DNA of 51,175 nucleotides from Cruorifilaria tuberocauda (Eukaryota; Nematoda; Chromadorea; Rhabditida; Onchocercidae), in NCBI GenBank assembly GCA_013365365.1, contig JABVXU010000390.1, forward strand, positions 1 to 51,175, written 5' to 3'. Shown here piece by piece: positions 1 to 13,123 of this stretch (its first letter is position 1; the number at the start of each line of letters is the position of its first letter). The notes beneath the pieces are model-generated. The model worked only from the letters and a program-made list of their open reading frames with translations. It was not told the DNA's origin and did not search any database. The position numbers and the translations under genes were made by a program.

Positions 1-1300
1 ATTTAAATATATATGAAATTTTTATTGCAACAAAAATAACAAATAATTTTTTTTTTCAATTGAAAATTTCATTTCCCAAATAATTGAAGTAAATGAACGA
101 AGGAATGAACAAAAAAAAACATTAGAAACTTATTTTAGAAATCTTACCAGTAAGAAGGTGGGAAAAAGTTGTAGAACCAGAAGTAGTAACATTATCCTGA
201 AAACCGGAAACACAAGAAAGTGATAGCAATAAAAGAAATGATAGAAATAAAACAAAGCAGATATGAAGAAGTGATAACCAGGAGAAAGTATCCAAGAGAA
301 AAGTTTGGAGAGGAGGAAAAGAGAGTAACAGTAGTAGTTGTAGTAGAAAGATGGAAAAGGAATGAAAATGAGGAAATGAAGAAAACTGAGTATGAAAATG
401 ATTTTGCGCATATGTCCTTGGCCTGGTATGAACGGAAAAAGTTTTAGAGCGAACTAACCGTTATATCAGGGTTATATACCATCTTGTACAACGCAAAAAA
501 TTTCCTTTCTATCATTTTAAATTTTAAACTTGAGAAAACTTTGATCATTTTGATTTAATTTAATTTAACAAAATATTTAAATTAAAATTTTGTTCTTTCC
601 TATTGGAAAAATATTCGATGTTTTTCTAGGTAAACGAATAGAATACTAATTCGTTCATTTACTGTTTTATTTCTATTGTATTAATTATAATATATTCTAA
701 TTGAATTGTTCATTCCGAATTAGTATCATTAATTACATTATAATATATCTAAATTAACTAATTCATTACCGATCATTCGTTAATATTATTTAGTTTTGAG
801 AGTTAATCAAATGATGAAATGAAATGGACATTTCAGGGTCGTAGAAAATGGCAAGGAATAAATGCTGTCGTAACAATTTTTCACTGAAATTAATAGCCCC
901 TTTAAAAAACTTTCTTTAAAAAAAAAGAAAAGGAAAGAAAACAAACATATAATCTACCTGACTATGAAAATTGTTTATTAAACATTCACATGGATTATTA
1001 CGAACTCATACTTTTCACTTTTTTTTTTTTTTGGAGAAAAATTTGACCTAATTTCCTACCAATTTTCTCTTCAAAATATTATCCATAGTTTTGTTAAATC
1101 CAGAAGATATAACAAATCGTTTTAAATGCTATTTGCAATTAAATTCACAATTTGATTGAATTTAAATTCAATTCATAACGTGAAATCAAATAAAGCAGAA
1201 TAATCCCAATGATAGTATTATCAGTTCTTTAGTTTACTCTGATAATAATCCTTCGGTAAAATTTTGATATGAATGATAATAAATAGTGTGTTATTTGTAA
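1..1300. other. AT-rich non-coding flank downstream of CFAP410
   Basis: No exon with usable splice sites or a recognisable protein could be found here. Open frames at 130-447 on both strands are purine/pyrimidine-biased low-complexity sequence. An 11-base perfect inverted repeat (643-653 against 716-726) is the only notable structure. Confidence 0.5.
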
Positions 1301-1306
1301 TTTATT
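1301..1306 (-). promoter_or_regulatory. Candidate polyadenylation signal of CFAP410
   Basis: The minus strand reads AATAAA 75 bases downstream of the CFAP410 stop codon, a normal distance for a nematode 3' UTR. Confidence 0.5.
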
Positions 1307-1380
1307 TTGCATTGTACAAATAATAATAATAAACATTGTCTATTAGCATTATCCTCATTTTATCATTATTATCACTATAA

Positions 1381-3747
1381 TCACCTTAATTTCTTAATTC
1401 TATATTGTGCTTCATCCACAACTTCTCGAAGTCCATCTACATCGAGCTCATCTAACAGTACTCCAATAGCAGAAATAATTCGTGTTTTCCGATGGCGCTG
1501 CAAATTAAATCTCTAACTGATATTTTTAAATCATTAACACAAATTATATTACACCTAAATTAACTCAAATGTTTGTTATTTTAAGAAAAAGAAAACATTT
1601 ATGTAAGAGAAATAGTAATTAGATTTAAACTTACAGGTGTCAAATATGACACTGATCGTGGAAGACTGATACTACGTTGATGTGGAAAATGTGAATTATG
1701 GAACTGTTTGAAACCATAAGGCATAATATCGTGCATACTATAAGACATCATTGGATTCATCTCATCGGATGATGATGCTTCTACGCTAAAATGCAATAAT
1801 GCTTATCAAGTTAACCAATTTTGCTAACAGCTTCTAACGAAAATTAACAAGTTTAAAGAAATTTCCTAAAGTTAAAATTTAGTAAGAAATCATATAGAAT
1901 TGCAGTGAACTGTGGGTGTGAGAAAAAAAATGGAATATTCAGTCTAGCTCAATTGTTATGAAACAATTTGTTTACTAATGGTAATTTGAAATTTAAAAAA
2001 AAATTAAAAATAAAACAGAAAATGATGTTATGCATAAATATAAAAGATAGATAAACGAAAAACAAAGCCTTTTACATAACATTCAAAAAAGGAATCTATT
2101 TTATTTATATTAAAAATTTGAAATACAAAAGTTAAAAGTACTTTGTAAATACCAGCCATATATACAATATTCTGTTCTTCTTATCAACCTTCAATGGTAA
2201 TTCTTCTTACGGATAAATAATCACTTCGAGTTTATTTTTACTTGCAATTTACATAATGCATTTTTTTTAATTGCATAAATATTTACCTAAAATCATGCCA
2301 CAAATTTCGATTAGTATCATTTTCCACTTCAACATTTCCTTCATACATGGATGTAACCACCAGATCAGGTGACTGCTGTTTAAGCTGTTCCGGATCATGC
2401 GCTAAATGATTCGATATTAATTCTTGAATACGAGGATGATTTGGAATAATCTTGTCAATAATCGTCCTTTGATCATCTTGTCGATTAATTTCAGTAGCAT
2501 TCAATAGCTCATCAACTGTCACCGCTGAAAAAAAAAACATTTAATAATGCAAGATGACATTCATATAATTATTAAATAATTCAACTAGATGATTTCATAA
2601 TTTCAATGGTCGCCAAATAATGATGGTAAGAAACGCAATAGCAACTGAATAATGCAAATAGTCTATTTCCGGCTTTTTGTATATTGCAATTAATGAAATG
2701 TCATTATTAGGTGCAATACAATAAAATTGATGCATGTTTTTATATGGTAAATTACATAATGATATGTACAGTATAACAATAATATACAATAAATTTACTT
2801 ACGTTTATCATCCAAACGTACGAGATTCGGTAAAATTCGCAAAACTTTAGCACGATGTTTATTATCAGCTGTACATGGATTTTCATCAATCCAAAGAATT
2901 TTTAATAGCTTCAAATCTTTCAAATGCTCCAATTCACTTAAACTGCTAATTTCGTTCTCCCGAAGATACAATTCTTCGAGTTGCACACAATTCTCCAATG
3001 GTTTCAAGTATTTCACTTTGTTCATGCTAAAAAATTACCTTATTTCGTATAATTTAAAGTAACTATTTCAATCGATCGATTGCATGTTTTAATAAATAGA
3101 CTGTATGCTTTAATTATTGTTCTATATATTTTAATTAACAGGACCTTAATGAAATATTTTAATCGATAGCTTTGAATAACAGGTATATGTCATAAATTAT
3201 AAATTCTCTCTCTTTTGCTTTAAATCCCTAACTTATCACACTTCAAATTTTTTTTAATGTGAAATGAAAAAAACCTTAGAGAAAGGATCTGCAAATTAAT
3301 CATCTGAGAGCAAAGATCGATGTTATCTATGTTACAACCCCTGAAATATGCATATTTAAAACTTGGAATGAACCTTTCATGATAACATATCACAAACTAC
3401 ATATTCCTTGATCATCATTTATATTAGAGCTATAATATGCAACAATATAATTGAAACTTTTTATTTCAAAGTATGGGATCATTTCAACATATTAACTAAT
3501 GTCACCGAACAAACATCTCCACGATAATCAGTAATTGAATAAAATTTGAAAAACTGAAGCAAAAAAATAGAATGAAAATAAAAACGAACTTTTATGTAAG
3601 TTAAACAAATATATAAAGTAAATAAACAAGTAAACTTTTACCTAAAATTTAAGATAAGCAAAAAGATTACCATAGATTTAATTTTCGAACAGATTCTACG
3701 GTAATTTTGGTACGATTGTAAACGATCGATTCGGTTAATCGAACCAT
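1381..3747 (-). CDS. CFAP410: CFAP410 (C21orf2)-like leucine-rich repeat ciliary protein
   Basis: Six exons on the minus strand: 3747-3671, 3340-3275, 3026-2803, 2524-2287, 1785-1635 and 1497-1381. All phases close, giving 290 aa. The start MVRLTES and the following VRKLNLWG match the N-terminus of human C21orf2. Exons 2-3 carry leucine-rich repeats with the family signature ELYLRENEISSL and the LRR-cap pattern WIDENPC...VLRILPNLVRLDD. The last exon (IISAIGVLLDELDVDGLREV) matches the conserved C-terminal helix AILLLLRELDAEGLEAV. Exons 4-5 are a poorly conserved linker. In vertebrates the protein works with NEK1 and SPATA7 at the ciliary base; here it is probably a sensory-cilium protein, as nematodes have cilia only on sensory neurons. 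The short exon 2 was found by phase matching. An in-frame extension upstream of residue 1 up to 3852 lacks an ATG and was not used. Confidence 0.88.
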
Positions 3748-4756
3748 ATTATCGTTGCGATTATGGCCTGGTGAAAAAGATGAGAAAAAGACGGCAGAGA
3801 AAGTGTTGAATGGAATTCTGATGGTTAAGCTATGTCTAGGCTGTTGGGCCAATTGATCTGCTCAGCATAGCAGAGACTGGAAGCTTTATAAAAAGCTTTG
3901 TTAGACTAAAACGGAAATTGATGTAAAAAGCTCACTGCTAATAAAGTGATAAAGGAAGAGAGGAATTCAATTGGGATTTATTTGCTTCATTACGTCCATT
4001 CTTCATTTCATTCAATTTTACCACAAGTTATTAATATTTCTTTTCAATGACAAATATATATTGATAGGATGAGAGTATTCTTTCTTTTTTTTTATTTGAG
4101 AAGAAAATCCAACCTTATTTACTAACTAAATTTATTTTACTATTAAATTTACGCATTATTCAATTTCACTCTTTCAAGTATAATCTAAGAGTTTTAAATT
4201 GAATTTTAATATCATGGGAAAATGAAATTTAAATTCTGTAATGAAAGTGATCGCCGACGAAATCTTTCTATCATACTTTATAATAATTGGAATTGGGACA
4301 ATATTTAGTTGTAACAGTGGTTAAGGATCTCAATCCGGTATTTTCAAATATTTCATGAAGAAAATTGGACCTGCGCCAATTTCTGACGTTTTGATAGTTA
4401 CTTGCTTTTTTAGTTGCTTATGTGTGAATGTGTATGTGTGTTTATATACGTGTGTAGGGCTTTGTGTGGGAGTATACGTGTATATTTTGCATACCGTGTA
4501 CGTGTATGTTTGTTCACATTGTTTTCAGCCTGGATTTACTTTTTTTTTCGACTTCAAATTTAGATTTGATAAGAATTTTTCTCGCAATTCCCGTATCATA
4601 ATGTTAATATAGATACGTGGACATATGTTTTTACATGGTTCTTTGTGATCTGTTTGTCGCAGAATTGATAAGTTGATATCATCTTTTCTGTTTTTTTTTT
4701 GTTGATAAATAGTTTTCCTTTTTTTTCTGATTGCAATGCTGTTATTTAGAGGGGCG
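3748..4756. promoter_or_regulatory. Divergent intergenic/promoter region CFAP410-JADE
   Basis: About 1 kb separates the two start codons. It holds no convincing exon. A TG-rich, ACGTGTA-containing tract lies at 4420-4512. TTTTCAG ending at 4530 is a candidate acceptor for spliced-leader or 5' UTR splicing of JADE. An in-frame ATG at 4736 would add seven residues to JADE. Confidence 0.4.
4420..4512 (+). repeat. TG-rich alternating purine-pyrimidine tract
   Basis: This is an imperfect (TG)n with repeated ACGTGTA/TATACGTG steps, upstream of JADE in the sense orientation. A similar tract, again TG-rich in the sense direction, lies upstream of TAO kinase (25391-25517 on the minus strand). Confidence 0.7.
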
Positions 4757-7700
4757 ATGAGAAATGGAGTTGTTAAGATTCGTGGACGTTTACGCAGAAG
4801 ATGTACGGCATCTTTAATCGACAATCAAATTATTCCCAGTGAAGAGGAAGCACCGGTTATTAAAAAAGGTTTGCTACCGTTGTATCCATCGATATTGATT
4901 ACTTAGAACGCGTTAGCTAAAAGTTTTTTTTGGATCTATTTAGAATAAGATGTTGTAGTTGTTAGAAAGAGTTAAGCTGAATGTTATTTTATTTATTTGT
5001 AAAAATTTTTCATTCACCCTAAAACTTCCTTTCGTTTGTGGAGTACCAATCATGAAATGTGAAATTTCGTTTTCATGCTGCAGAAAAATTTTCTTTCCTC
5101 AAGATGTAAATGATCTGTAACTTTATGATGATTCATAGATCAATAACGTTTTACTTCATCAGTGATTATTTTATATATGTTAATTTTTAGAACTAAGCAA
5201 TACAGTTTCTCCACAGCGTTTATTGCGTGCGTCTCGAAATGAAGTTATTGGAGATTTGGACAGTCTTTCTCAACGTCACCATTTTGCTACGGGTTCGCTC
5301 ATAACTCATAAATCGTTGGGCTCAGTTTTTTAGTTTTGTTAAATTTTGTTTCTAAAAATTTTATTCTCTCAATTAGCAGTTTAAAATTAATTTGGTTTGC
5401 ATTAGGAACTTTTGAAGTTTAATTTATAAAGACTAGCATTCTCATATCAGTCAGCTATTTGTGTGTCTAAATATCTGTAACATACGGCTTTTCAGACATC
5501 GCAGAGGACAAAGAATATTCAGATGATGGACAGCATTTGGTAAAGCGCAGATTTTATATTGTTGCTGGTGGTGAGTAGAAGAAATGAAATATTTTTATTT
5601 GGAGATTGAATGTACAGATTGTCAGTTTTATCAATAAGTTTTTTTCACCTTATTTTTTTTCTATGCAGTAGGGGTATCCCTTTCAGGTGGAGTTCCATCG
5701 GAATTATATAGAACGGATTTATTACACAGAATAAAGCAGGAAGAAGATAGTGATGCGTCATCAGATGATGAAACAGCATTTGTGCCAATGAGTGATCGCT
5801 GGAAAGAAGAATGGAATCATGGTGTGCAGGTGATTTTTCTCATCTTTTTTTGAAAAATTTTTTACTATTTTACGCCAAAAATTGCCGCCTATTTTAATTC
5901 TGAAATTGATATAATCTAGGTTCCATTGGGTAAGAAATTGCCAGAATTTGTTGTTCATCGCTCTCCACATTCATCTGTCAGTTCACGGGTACGACCACGA
6001 ATTTCTTCAAAAAGGTGATAATTTGTATATTTTTTGAAATTTTATTTAACAGTTTTCAGTGACTTTAATTATTAATGCCGTTTCACTATTAGCTTTTAAT
6101 TCTGTTAAGGAGTAGTGCATTGATCTCAGTTCATGATCGTCGGTATATTGGTGATAAACATAAACGGATAATTATGCCAAAACTACGCAATTATCAAGCA
6201 GATCGACTTGATCGTGTGTTTCTATCCAAGTTAAATGAAAAACGACTCGCTGCTGGGTTACCACCAATCAGTGAAAAAATTTTTGGCGAAGTTATGGATA
6301 AATTGGAGGTTTCTTGCTGCCAGGTACTGTTTTTATTGCATGTGTTTTGCTTTGGTTGAAAATTAAAAGATTTTTAGGCTGCATATAATAATTTCATAGA
6401 GATGCAGAATTTTTTTAATTCAAATATCAAGTGAACTTTGTTTTACATCGAAATATTTCAGACAATATTTAACGACCTCATATCATCTGTTGCTTCTCCG
6501 ATAGCCTCCGCAGATGCAGAATTTGATGAAAACGTTTGCTGTGATATATGTCATCAAGTTGGTTTGCTTCTTAAATTGGTCTTTAATTATATACCAGGAA
6601 GTGGTGGATTGGCTTAGTGATGAAAATTATGCTATTGCTTATCAATTACATAGTCTCATAGAAGAAAGCAGTAATGAATTCATCAGCCATTTTTTTTTTG
6701 GTATCAATATTTTACATAGCTTTTGTTTCTAGCCCCATGCGTAATATCTGGGATAAGTGCTTGTCAGTTGGGAAAAATCATATTACTTTTAAGAAAATTT
6801 TCAGCCAGATTATGAAGAAGACGATAAAATTATATTCTGTGATGGTTGTAACGTGGGCGTGCACCAGTCTTGTTACGGGCTTGATTCCGTTCCGTCAGAT
6901 GAATGGCTTTGCCAGAAGTGCATGCTTCTTGGTTACAATGTAAAGCTTTTCATTTTTTGAATAAATTTAGTTGAAAATCCAAATGAAGATAATATTTAAG
7001 CGTGAGATTTGTGAACGCATTCTGTCATAGTTACACTGATGGATCGTATTTTGTTTTATCATTCCATTTTTATGTTCTCCTGCACTTGCACTGTCCAAAA
7101 TTACCAAAATTTTAAAGGCTTTCCCCCAGTGCGCGTTGTGTCCACTTACGGGTGGTGCAATGAAGTGCACAAAAGAAGGTGACACATGGGCACATGTTGT
7201 TTGCGCACTTTGGATACATGAAGTACGCTTCACGGATGTTGTTCATCGTGAACCAATTGCGAATATTTGTGATATACCTTATGGACGGTGGGCGCTCAGG
7301 TATAGTCATTTTTGTATTATCTAGAATCGATGAAGACTTTATAAATACAAAAAAAAGTTAATAGGTCATATTATAAACAAAAAATACATGTCACTGATGT
7401 AGCACTAGTTTATCATTGATATGTCTTGTTCTCGATAGAGTTTCTGTTTGTCTTTGTAAATTTTTCGATTTGGAAGTTCATTTTTACATAATTCAGATGT
7501 TCGATATGTGGTACGAAGCAAGGAGCTTGTATTCAATGTTCTGTAGAAACTTGTATAACTTCTTTCCATGTGTGCTGTGCACTTCGCAGTGGACAGGTGA
7601 GCATGATGTAAATTTGATAAGAAATTATCATACTTGAGGAGTTATAAGCATGTATGCATTTTTACTATAGTAATGATGAATATTAATCTCGGTTTTTAAT

Positions 7701-9260
7701 AGAATGCTGTAATTTCAAAAGCGTTTGAGAACAGATATATTACTTGTATAGTTTGTCTATGTGTTGGATTTTAGAGCAACACATATTGGTTCTCTTTGAG
7801 AGAATTGGAGGAAAGTTCCTTACTTTTTCTGATCACTATTTTCTTTCCAAACGACTTATGTATCGCTATCGTGCTTTATCGTTTTTTCATATATAACATA
7901 AAGAATGACTGGTACATTAGTATATTATGGTTAAATTAAATATTTTTGGTGCCAGGTAATGCGTATAGAGCATGATAGTGATGATGACGACGATAGCAGC
8001 AACAGTGATGATGATAATGTTCGCATGGTTAGCCTCTGTAGACAGCATTCACTGGAGAAAATGTCTCATGCCAATTTGAGGTTTTCCAGCCCAGATGTTT
8101 TGTCTGGAGTCACATTAACGGTATTTGTTTAAAAAGAAATTGAGTTAACTTCCCTAATAATTTTTCATTGCATTATATGTCAGATTGGTGCAACAAATCT
8201 CACATAAAATATGAAATTTAGATTTCAGTGTAATTACAAAATTCAATATAGTTCAAAAATCAAAGATCAATACAATATAAAAACAAAATCAATATAATTA
8301 CTTCAGCTACAAGAAATGGAACGCATATTTTTCTTGTACGTAGCTGTGGAAGATATTGCGGGTTTGCTCTCACTTAGCGAAGATGTAGTTTCGGACATTT
8401 ATGAATACTGGAAGTTGCGTCGTATTGATAATGGATACAAATCATTGCTGAATGATAAATCGGAGGTTGAACGACAAATGGCTCTTCGTCTGCGATCATC
8501 TCCTTCCGCTGTTCTTCCCGGTAGACAACGGAACGAGGCAATAATACGGCAAAATTTGGAAAAGGTCATTATTTTATCTGAACTTTATTTTTTCGGTAAA
8601 AATTCATAATTGATTCCATTTACATTTTTGCTGTTTCTTTATATTAGAATGGAAATTACATAAGTTTTGTGAAATTCGTTAGTAGTTGCTAAACAAATTG
8701 CTCTAACAGTTTTTACTGATTTCACGGATCAGCGGATTTTAAGTTTGTGTCACACTGCTACATTTGCACTTTATCCTTTATCGGTATGTCTTAATCGAAT
8801 CATACATGGAATAGTATGGATGGATGTTATATGCTATTAATGTTATTGATTACAGGCACGAAATTTATGTTATATGGTCGGAAAACGGGAGAAGATCAAG
8901 TTATGTTCACTGCAATGTTGGATTGATACATACAAATGTGTTTATCAAATGCTGACTGATAAGAATGTTCCCTATAGTAGGAGAGTCTTAAAACAATTCA
9001 TTCGTGCTATGAGTTCGATGCAGCAGACATCGTCGGATTCAGGTGATTTTGCCATTCCATCAGAAAATCTTTTTTCGTCACGGGGATCTTCATCTCCTCC
9101 ACGGAAGCAATTGTCAGCGAGCAATCGTATTCGTGAAAAAAATGGATTATCGCATCAGTTGCGAAAGCATGCCGTACATAGGGTTCTTTTCGCTCCAGAT
9201 ACGTTTATGAAGAATTCTCAAGAATCTTTTACATCGAATCGTTATAGTTTGCGGGCATAA
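4757..9260 (+). CDS. JADE: JADE-family PHD finger protein (HBO1 complex scaffold)
   Basis: Thirteen exons: 4757-4868, 5191-5292, 5496-5570, 5669-5829, 5920-6014, 6110-6323, 6462-6557, 6805-6939, 7118-7299, 7497-7596, 7956-8120, 8307-8564 and 8856-9260. Phases close to 699 aa. ELYRTDLL and [12 protein letters not shown] (exon 4) match the JADE N-terminal block. The Enhancer-of-polycomb-like helix follows in exon 6. PHD1 is CDICHQ...[17 protein letters not shown]...WLCQKC. The extended PHD2 is [12 protein letters not shown]...[16 protein letters not shown]...[14 protein letters not shown]...[10 protein letters not shown]. The JADE-specific C-terminal segments [17 protein letters not shown] and [12 protein letters not shown] are intact. 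JADE proteins tether HBO1/KAT7, ING4/5 and MEAF6 to histone H3 for H4 or H3 acetylation. There is no bromodomain or PWWP, which argues against BRPF. Oddity: an acidic Asp/Ser run (exon 11) sits inside the extended PHD. An alternative ATG lies at 4736, and exon 4 has a second in-frame acceptor at 5686. Confidence 0.9.
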
Positions 9261-9512
9261 TTTTAACAAAATTCGTGTTCGCTAATTTTCGCTTTATTTG
9301 TTAAGGTTTGTATTTGTAAATGTGGTTATTATGTGATTATGAAAGGTGATTTTATCTTGTGATGCCAAGATATTGGAAAAATGAAACATGATTTTAGGTA
9401 TTAGTGTAAACACAAAGTTTTTCTTCCAAAATTTTGTGATTTTAGGAAAAAATGAAAAATTATTCATTCATATGTAATACAATTTTTTTTACATTTAAAA
9501 GTTTTGAATTTG

Positions 9513-9518
9513 AATAAA
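9513..9518 (+). promoter_or_regulatory. Candidate polyadenylation signal of JADE
   Basis: AATAAA lies 253 bases after the JADE stop codon. Confidence 0.5.
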
Positions 9519-11138
9519 ATTTTTTCAAGAAGTTATCCTTATACTGTATTTAAAAGAATTTGGGATGCGAACTGACGTTCCTGATTTATCCCGCACCGTA
9601 TTGCTGCCTTCCTTAAATTTCACTAAAAAACGTAGATTAAATCATAGTTAATTTAAGGATCCATAAAATAATGATTAATATAATATCCAAGAAGCTGTTA
9701 AATATGCTTTGATTTAGTCAGAAATTAGATTAATTGTGCTACATTAGTCTTGTTTTAATTGTCGTGAAAGTTTTCGGCATTGTATATAACATTATAGTAC
9801 GTCTGAAAAATTGATTTGTTTACCTAAAAAACCCGAAAATATTTACCTGTTTACCTAAAATATTTGCTTGTTCGAAAGTAGCAAAGAAACAAGTAAGAAA
9901 GGATTCTATAAATTAAGCCATGCCATTGAAGATTTAGATCTCTTTATGATCTTTATATGATTGTAAAATTTCTCTACATATTTTTATTATCTACTCACTT
10001 TTTGATATAATCATAGCGCGTTATCAAGAAAATTGAAATTATAATTTTTAAGAAGGCTTACAATCAAATCGATAAATTAAATAATGTCAAAGTATATAGT
10101 TGAAATTTGCCTCTGTAAATTTACATAAATTTTTGCAAAAAAATCTTTCTGTAAAATCTTATCATCATCATACTTAATTTCAACTAATCAAATTGATTTT
10201 TAGGAGTAAAAATTTGAAATTTAATGGGATCTCTTAATTCTTTTGTTAAACTTTTTTTTTCTGATAAAGTAACAAAACAATACTAATAGTAAGCTAAGTA
10301 TTGCTTTTTTTCAATACTTATTATTAGGAAATAATGAAATACAAATTAAATTTGAAATCGAAGCAATCAATAATATGTGATTAAATACATCGGAAATTTT
10401 TTATTGGTTAAAAATTTTTAGATTTGATTTTGCCATTTGAAATTTATGAATTGTTGCTTCAATCCTTACAAATAGTTGGCACGATTTTTTCTTATTTTTA
10501 ACTCAATAAACATTACAATCCACAAATTAAAGTTACGGTATCTTTATCGATAGATATCGTAACATACATTGCAACATAACATCATATAACGTATATCATT
10601 ACAGTATGATCAGGACAGTATCGGTTTTACGTCTGATTCCAATTTTTGAACAATTGCACTTATATTATCGCGCGATTAAATAATCCAAATATTACCTATA
10701 AAATAGTCTTTTTGATCATAATGAAATAAATGAAATAAAATTTAATTCATCATTTTTTTTTGTTAGCAAATTTTACGATAATTTTTTTTTCAAAATCGCT
10801 TATAAAAGGATACGATATTAGGTAGGAAAGTATCAATTACCGTTGGAATACCTCAACAATGATAATCAATCATTGAGTTAAAATTAATTTGACGTATAAC
10901 ATTTTCTGACTGGTTCACTTAAAAAAATCGGTAATATGAAACGAACGAGCTGTTATCATTTTTTGAAATTCAAAAATCAATTCAATTTTATCATTTCTTA
11001 TACTTTTATCTGAATATATACTGTAACCTTACCTTTATGTGAATATATACTGCAACCTTAATAAGCGATAAAAAGTGGAAAAACGAAAGGAAGAAAACCA
11101 TTATTACTAAAATGTGGCAATTTAAAAATTCTTAAAAC

Positions 11139-11371
11139 TTCTTAAATAGATCAAATCAGAAGTTAAACTAAATTTATCTTTTATTTGGAAAATTATTGAA
11201 TATGTTTGAAGTATTTGATGTCATTCTACAAACTACTATGTTTGATATTGATAACTTAGTTCAATGATTAAAATTAATCAGCAAATCTTGCTAAATTCTT
11301 AAAATAGATGAAATCAGAATTTAAATTAAACTTTTAAATGGAAAATTATTGGATACCTTTGAAGTATTTGA
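11139..11371 (+). repeat. Diverged direct duplication (two ~80-base copies)
   Basis: Copy 1 (11139-11219) and copy 2 (11296-11371) share the order CTTAAAATAGAT, AAATCAGAA, TTAAA, GGAAAATTATTG and TTTGAAGTATTTGAT, with scattered substitutions and a small deletion. They are separated by about 76 bases of unrelated sequence. Confidence 0.6.
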
Positions 11372-13123
11372 TAATTGAGTGATTTTAACGAATAAAATTT
11401 TCTAAATATGTTTTGTTCAATAGTTGATGCTATCAGATAAGCAAGCATTGCACTCTTAAAAGGGGAATTTTTGCCAAATACACAATTTCATTGGTTTTTT
11501 CTAAAACGTTCATTAATAGGTTACCTTTCATCCAATCAATTAACAATCAAATTTCAAAGTGATTTTCCGATTGAATTTTATGGGATTTTTCAATAGCCAA
11601 TTTCAACTGTTCAAAACTGCTAACATATTGCCGAACGATAAGTGATATTTCCTCCTTTTTTTTCTGATCAAATTGGAAAAATATCTCTAAATTTTGATTT
11701 AACAATTTTTTAATTTTGGTCAAGAAAACTTTCTTTCAATCTTTTCAACTTTTCCAACAATTTTGCATGATTTTTGAACTTACACAAAGAAGTCGAATAA
11801 TTAATTAACTAATTAAGGTGATATGAATTTGTACAAATAAAAGAATAAATCTAATACAACAAATTTTCTCGCCCTTCAGACGAAGAAAATCTTACCATTT
11901 GTTGATTGTACGAAAGTTGATATATTAAAAATCGTTTTGAAAATAAAGTTAAAATACTTATCATTATCATTCGAGTCATCAAATTACAGTATTTCATTTA
12001 GCTCAATTATTAAATTTAATTCATTACAATTCTTTTCAATTAATTAAAAACAATTTGATAAGATTTGGATCATTTAGCGCTTTAGTCAGTCACATTAATG
12101 CAATAATCTGATAAATATTACTTTTCTTACTTAATTTACTTAATCTTTATTTACTCAATCTTTTGTGATAAATGAGAAAAATAGGACTTGGAAAAATTTT
12201 TTCCTGAGAAAATTTAAAAAACTGGATAAATTTTTTAAAAAAAATGAAGCAAAATTTTCTATTAAAGTCTACCACAGTATATCAATCAAATAGTAATTAC
12301 TGTACACTATTATATAACTATTGTTTTACAATGATTATCATTTTTTAATCTTTTCCAACCATAACAACAATCAAGTTAGTAATACAATTATGATAATGAC
12401 AGTAATGTATGTAATGCAAATGTTAAGTTACAAATGATAATAGTAATAATGATAACAGCTTGCAATGTATTGCTTATAATTCTGATTAAAGAATAATTAG
12501 GCGAATTTACAAAGTAATCTTTAATCTTATTCATATCAAATGTTTTCTTTGTATTACTTAAAGAGTTAAGTTGTTTAAAAGTGTAACAAATTGTAAAATA
12601 TTTATCACTAAAGGGCAAAAAACGAACTAACTGATAGATAATCAAATTTACTGATAACTATTTCAATTGAATTTCCGTCAAACAATTCATTTATTTTTTT
12701 TCTATTTACATTTTTTCCTATTCTTCCACTAATTATTAATTACAAAAAATTTAAGATAAAATTTTATTAATTTGAATAATATATTTCATAATTTTTTCTA
12801 ATCAACACTGTATCAATTAATTTTTAAATAATTACCTTATTTTTCAATTTACTAAAGTTGTTTTAGCTTTCAATTGATTGCTAATATAAATTGATAATTT
12901 AATAATAAATTATGTCAAATATTAAAGATTACTTGATAATTATTACATACTAATATATAATGCTGAAGAATTAAAGTGAAAATTTAAAAATTAAAAATGT
13001 TACATTTAATTTTTATTAGTTAAATGAGTATTTAAATTCCTATTAAAATATTTTCACGTATTTTTCCGTATGTTTACTTATTATTATTTTCAATTCAATA
13101 GGTAATATTTGAGTGAAGCTGAG

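Larger units (their letters stand above)
9261..13123. other. AT-rich gene-free stretch (JADE 3' UTR, then intergenic)
   Basis: The JADE 3' UTR probably ends soon after AATAAA at 9513-9518. Beyond it no protein-like exon was found on either strand. The stretch holds a diverged direct duplication (11139-11219 and 11296-11371) and a short repeat of GAATATATACTG at about 11013-11060. Confidence 0.5.

Noticed and set aside
130..447. Overlapping open frames on both strands near the left edge
   Set aside because: Strong purine bias, low complexity, no recognisable protein or exon borders.
3748..3852. In-frame N-terminal extension of CFAP410
   Set aside because: No ATG, and the family start aligns with the methionine at 3747.
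4355..4612. 85-codon frame with MKKIGPAPISDV start upstream of JADE
   Set aside because: Most of it is translation of the TG-rich repeat; it does not join to JADE in phase.
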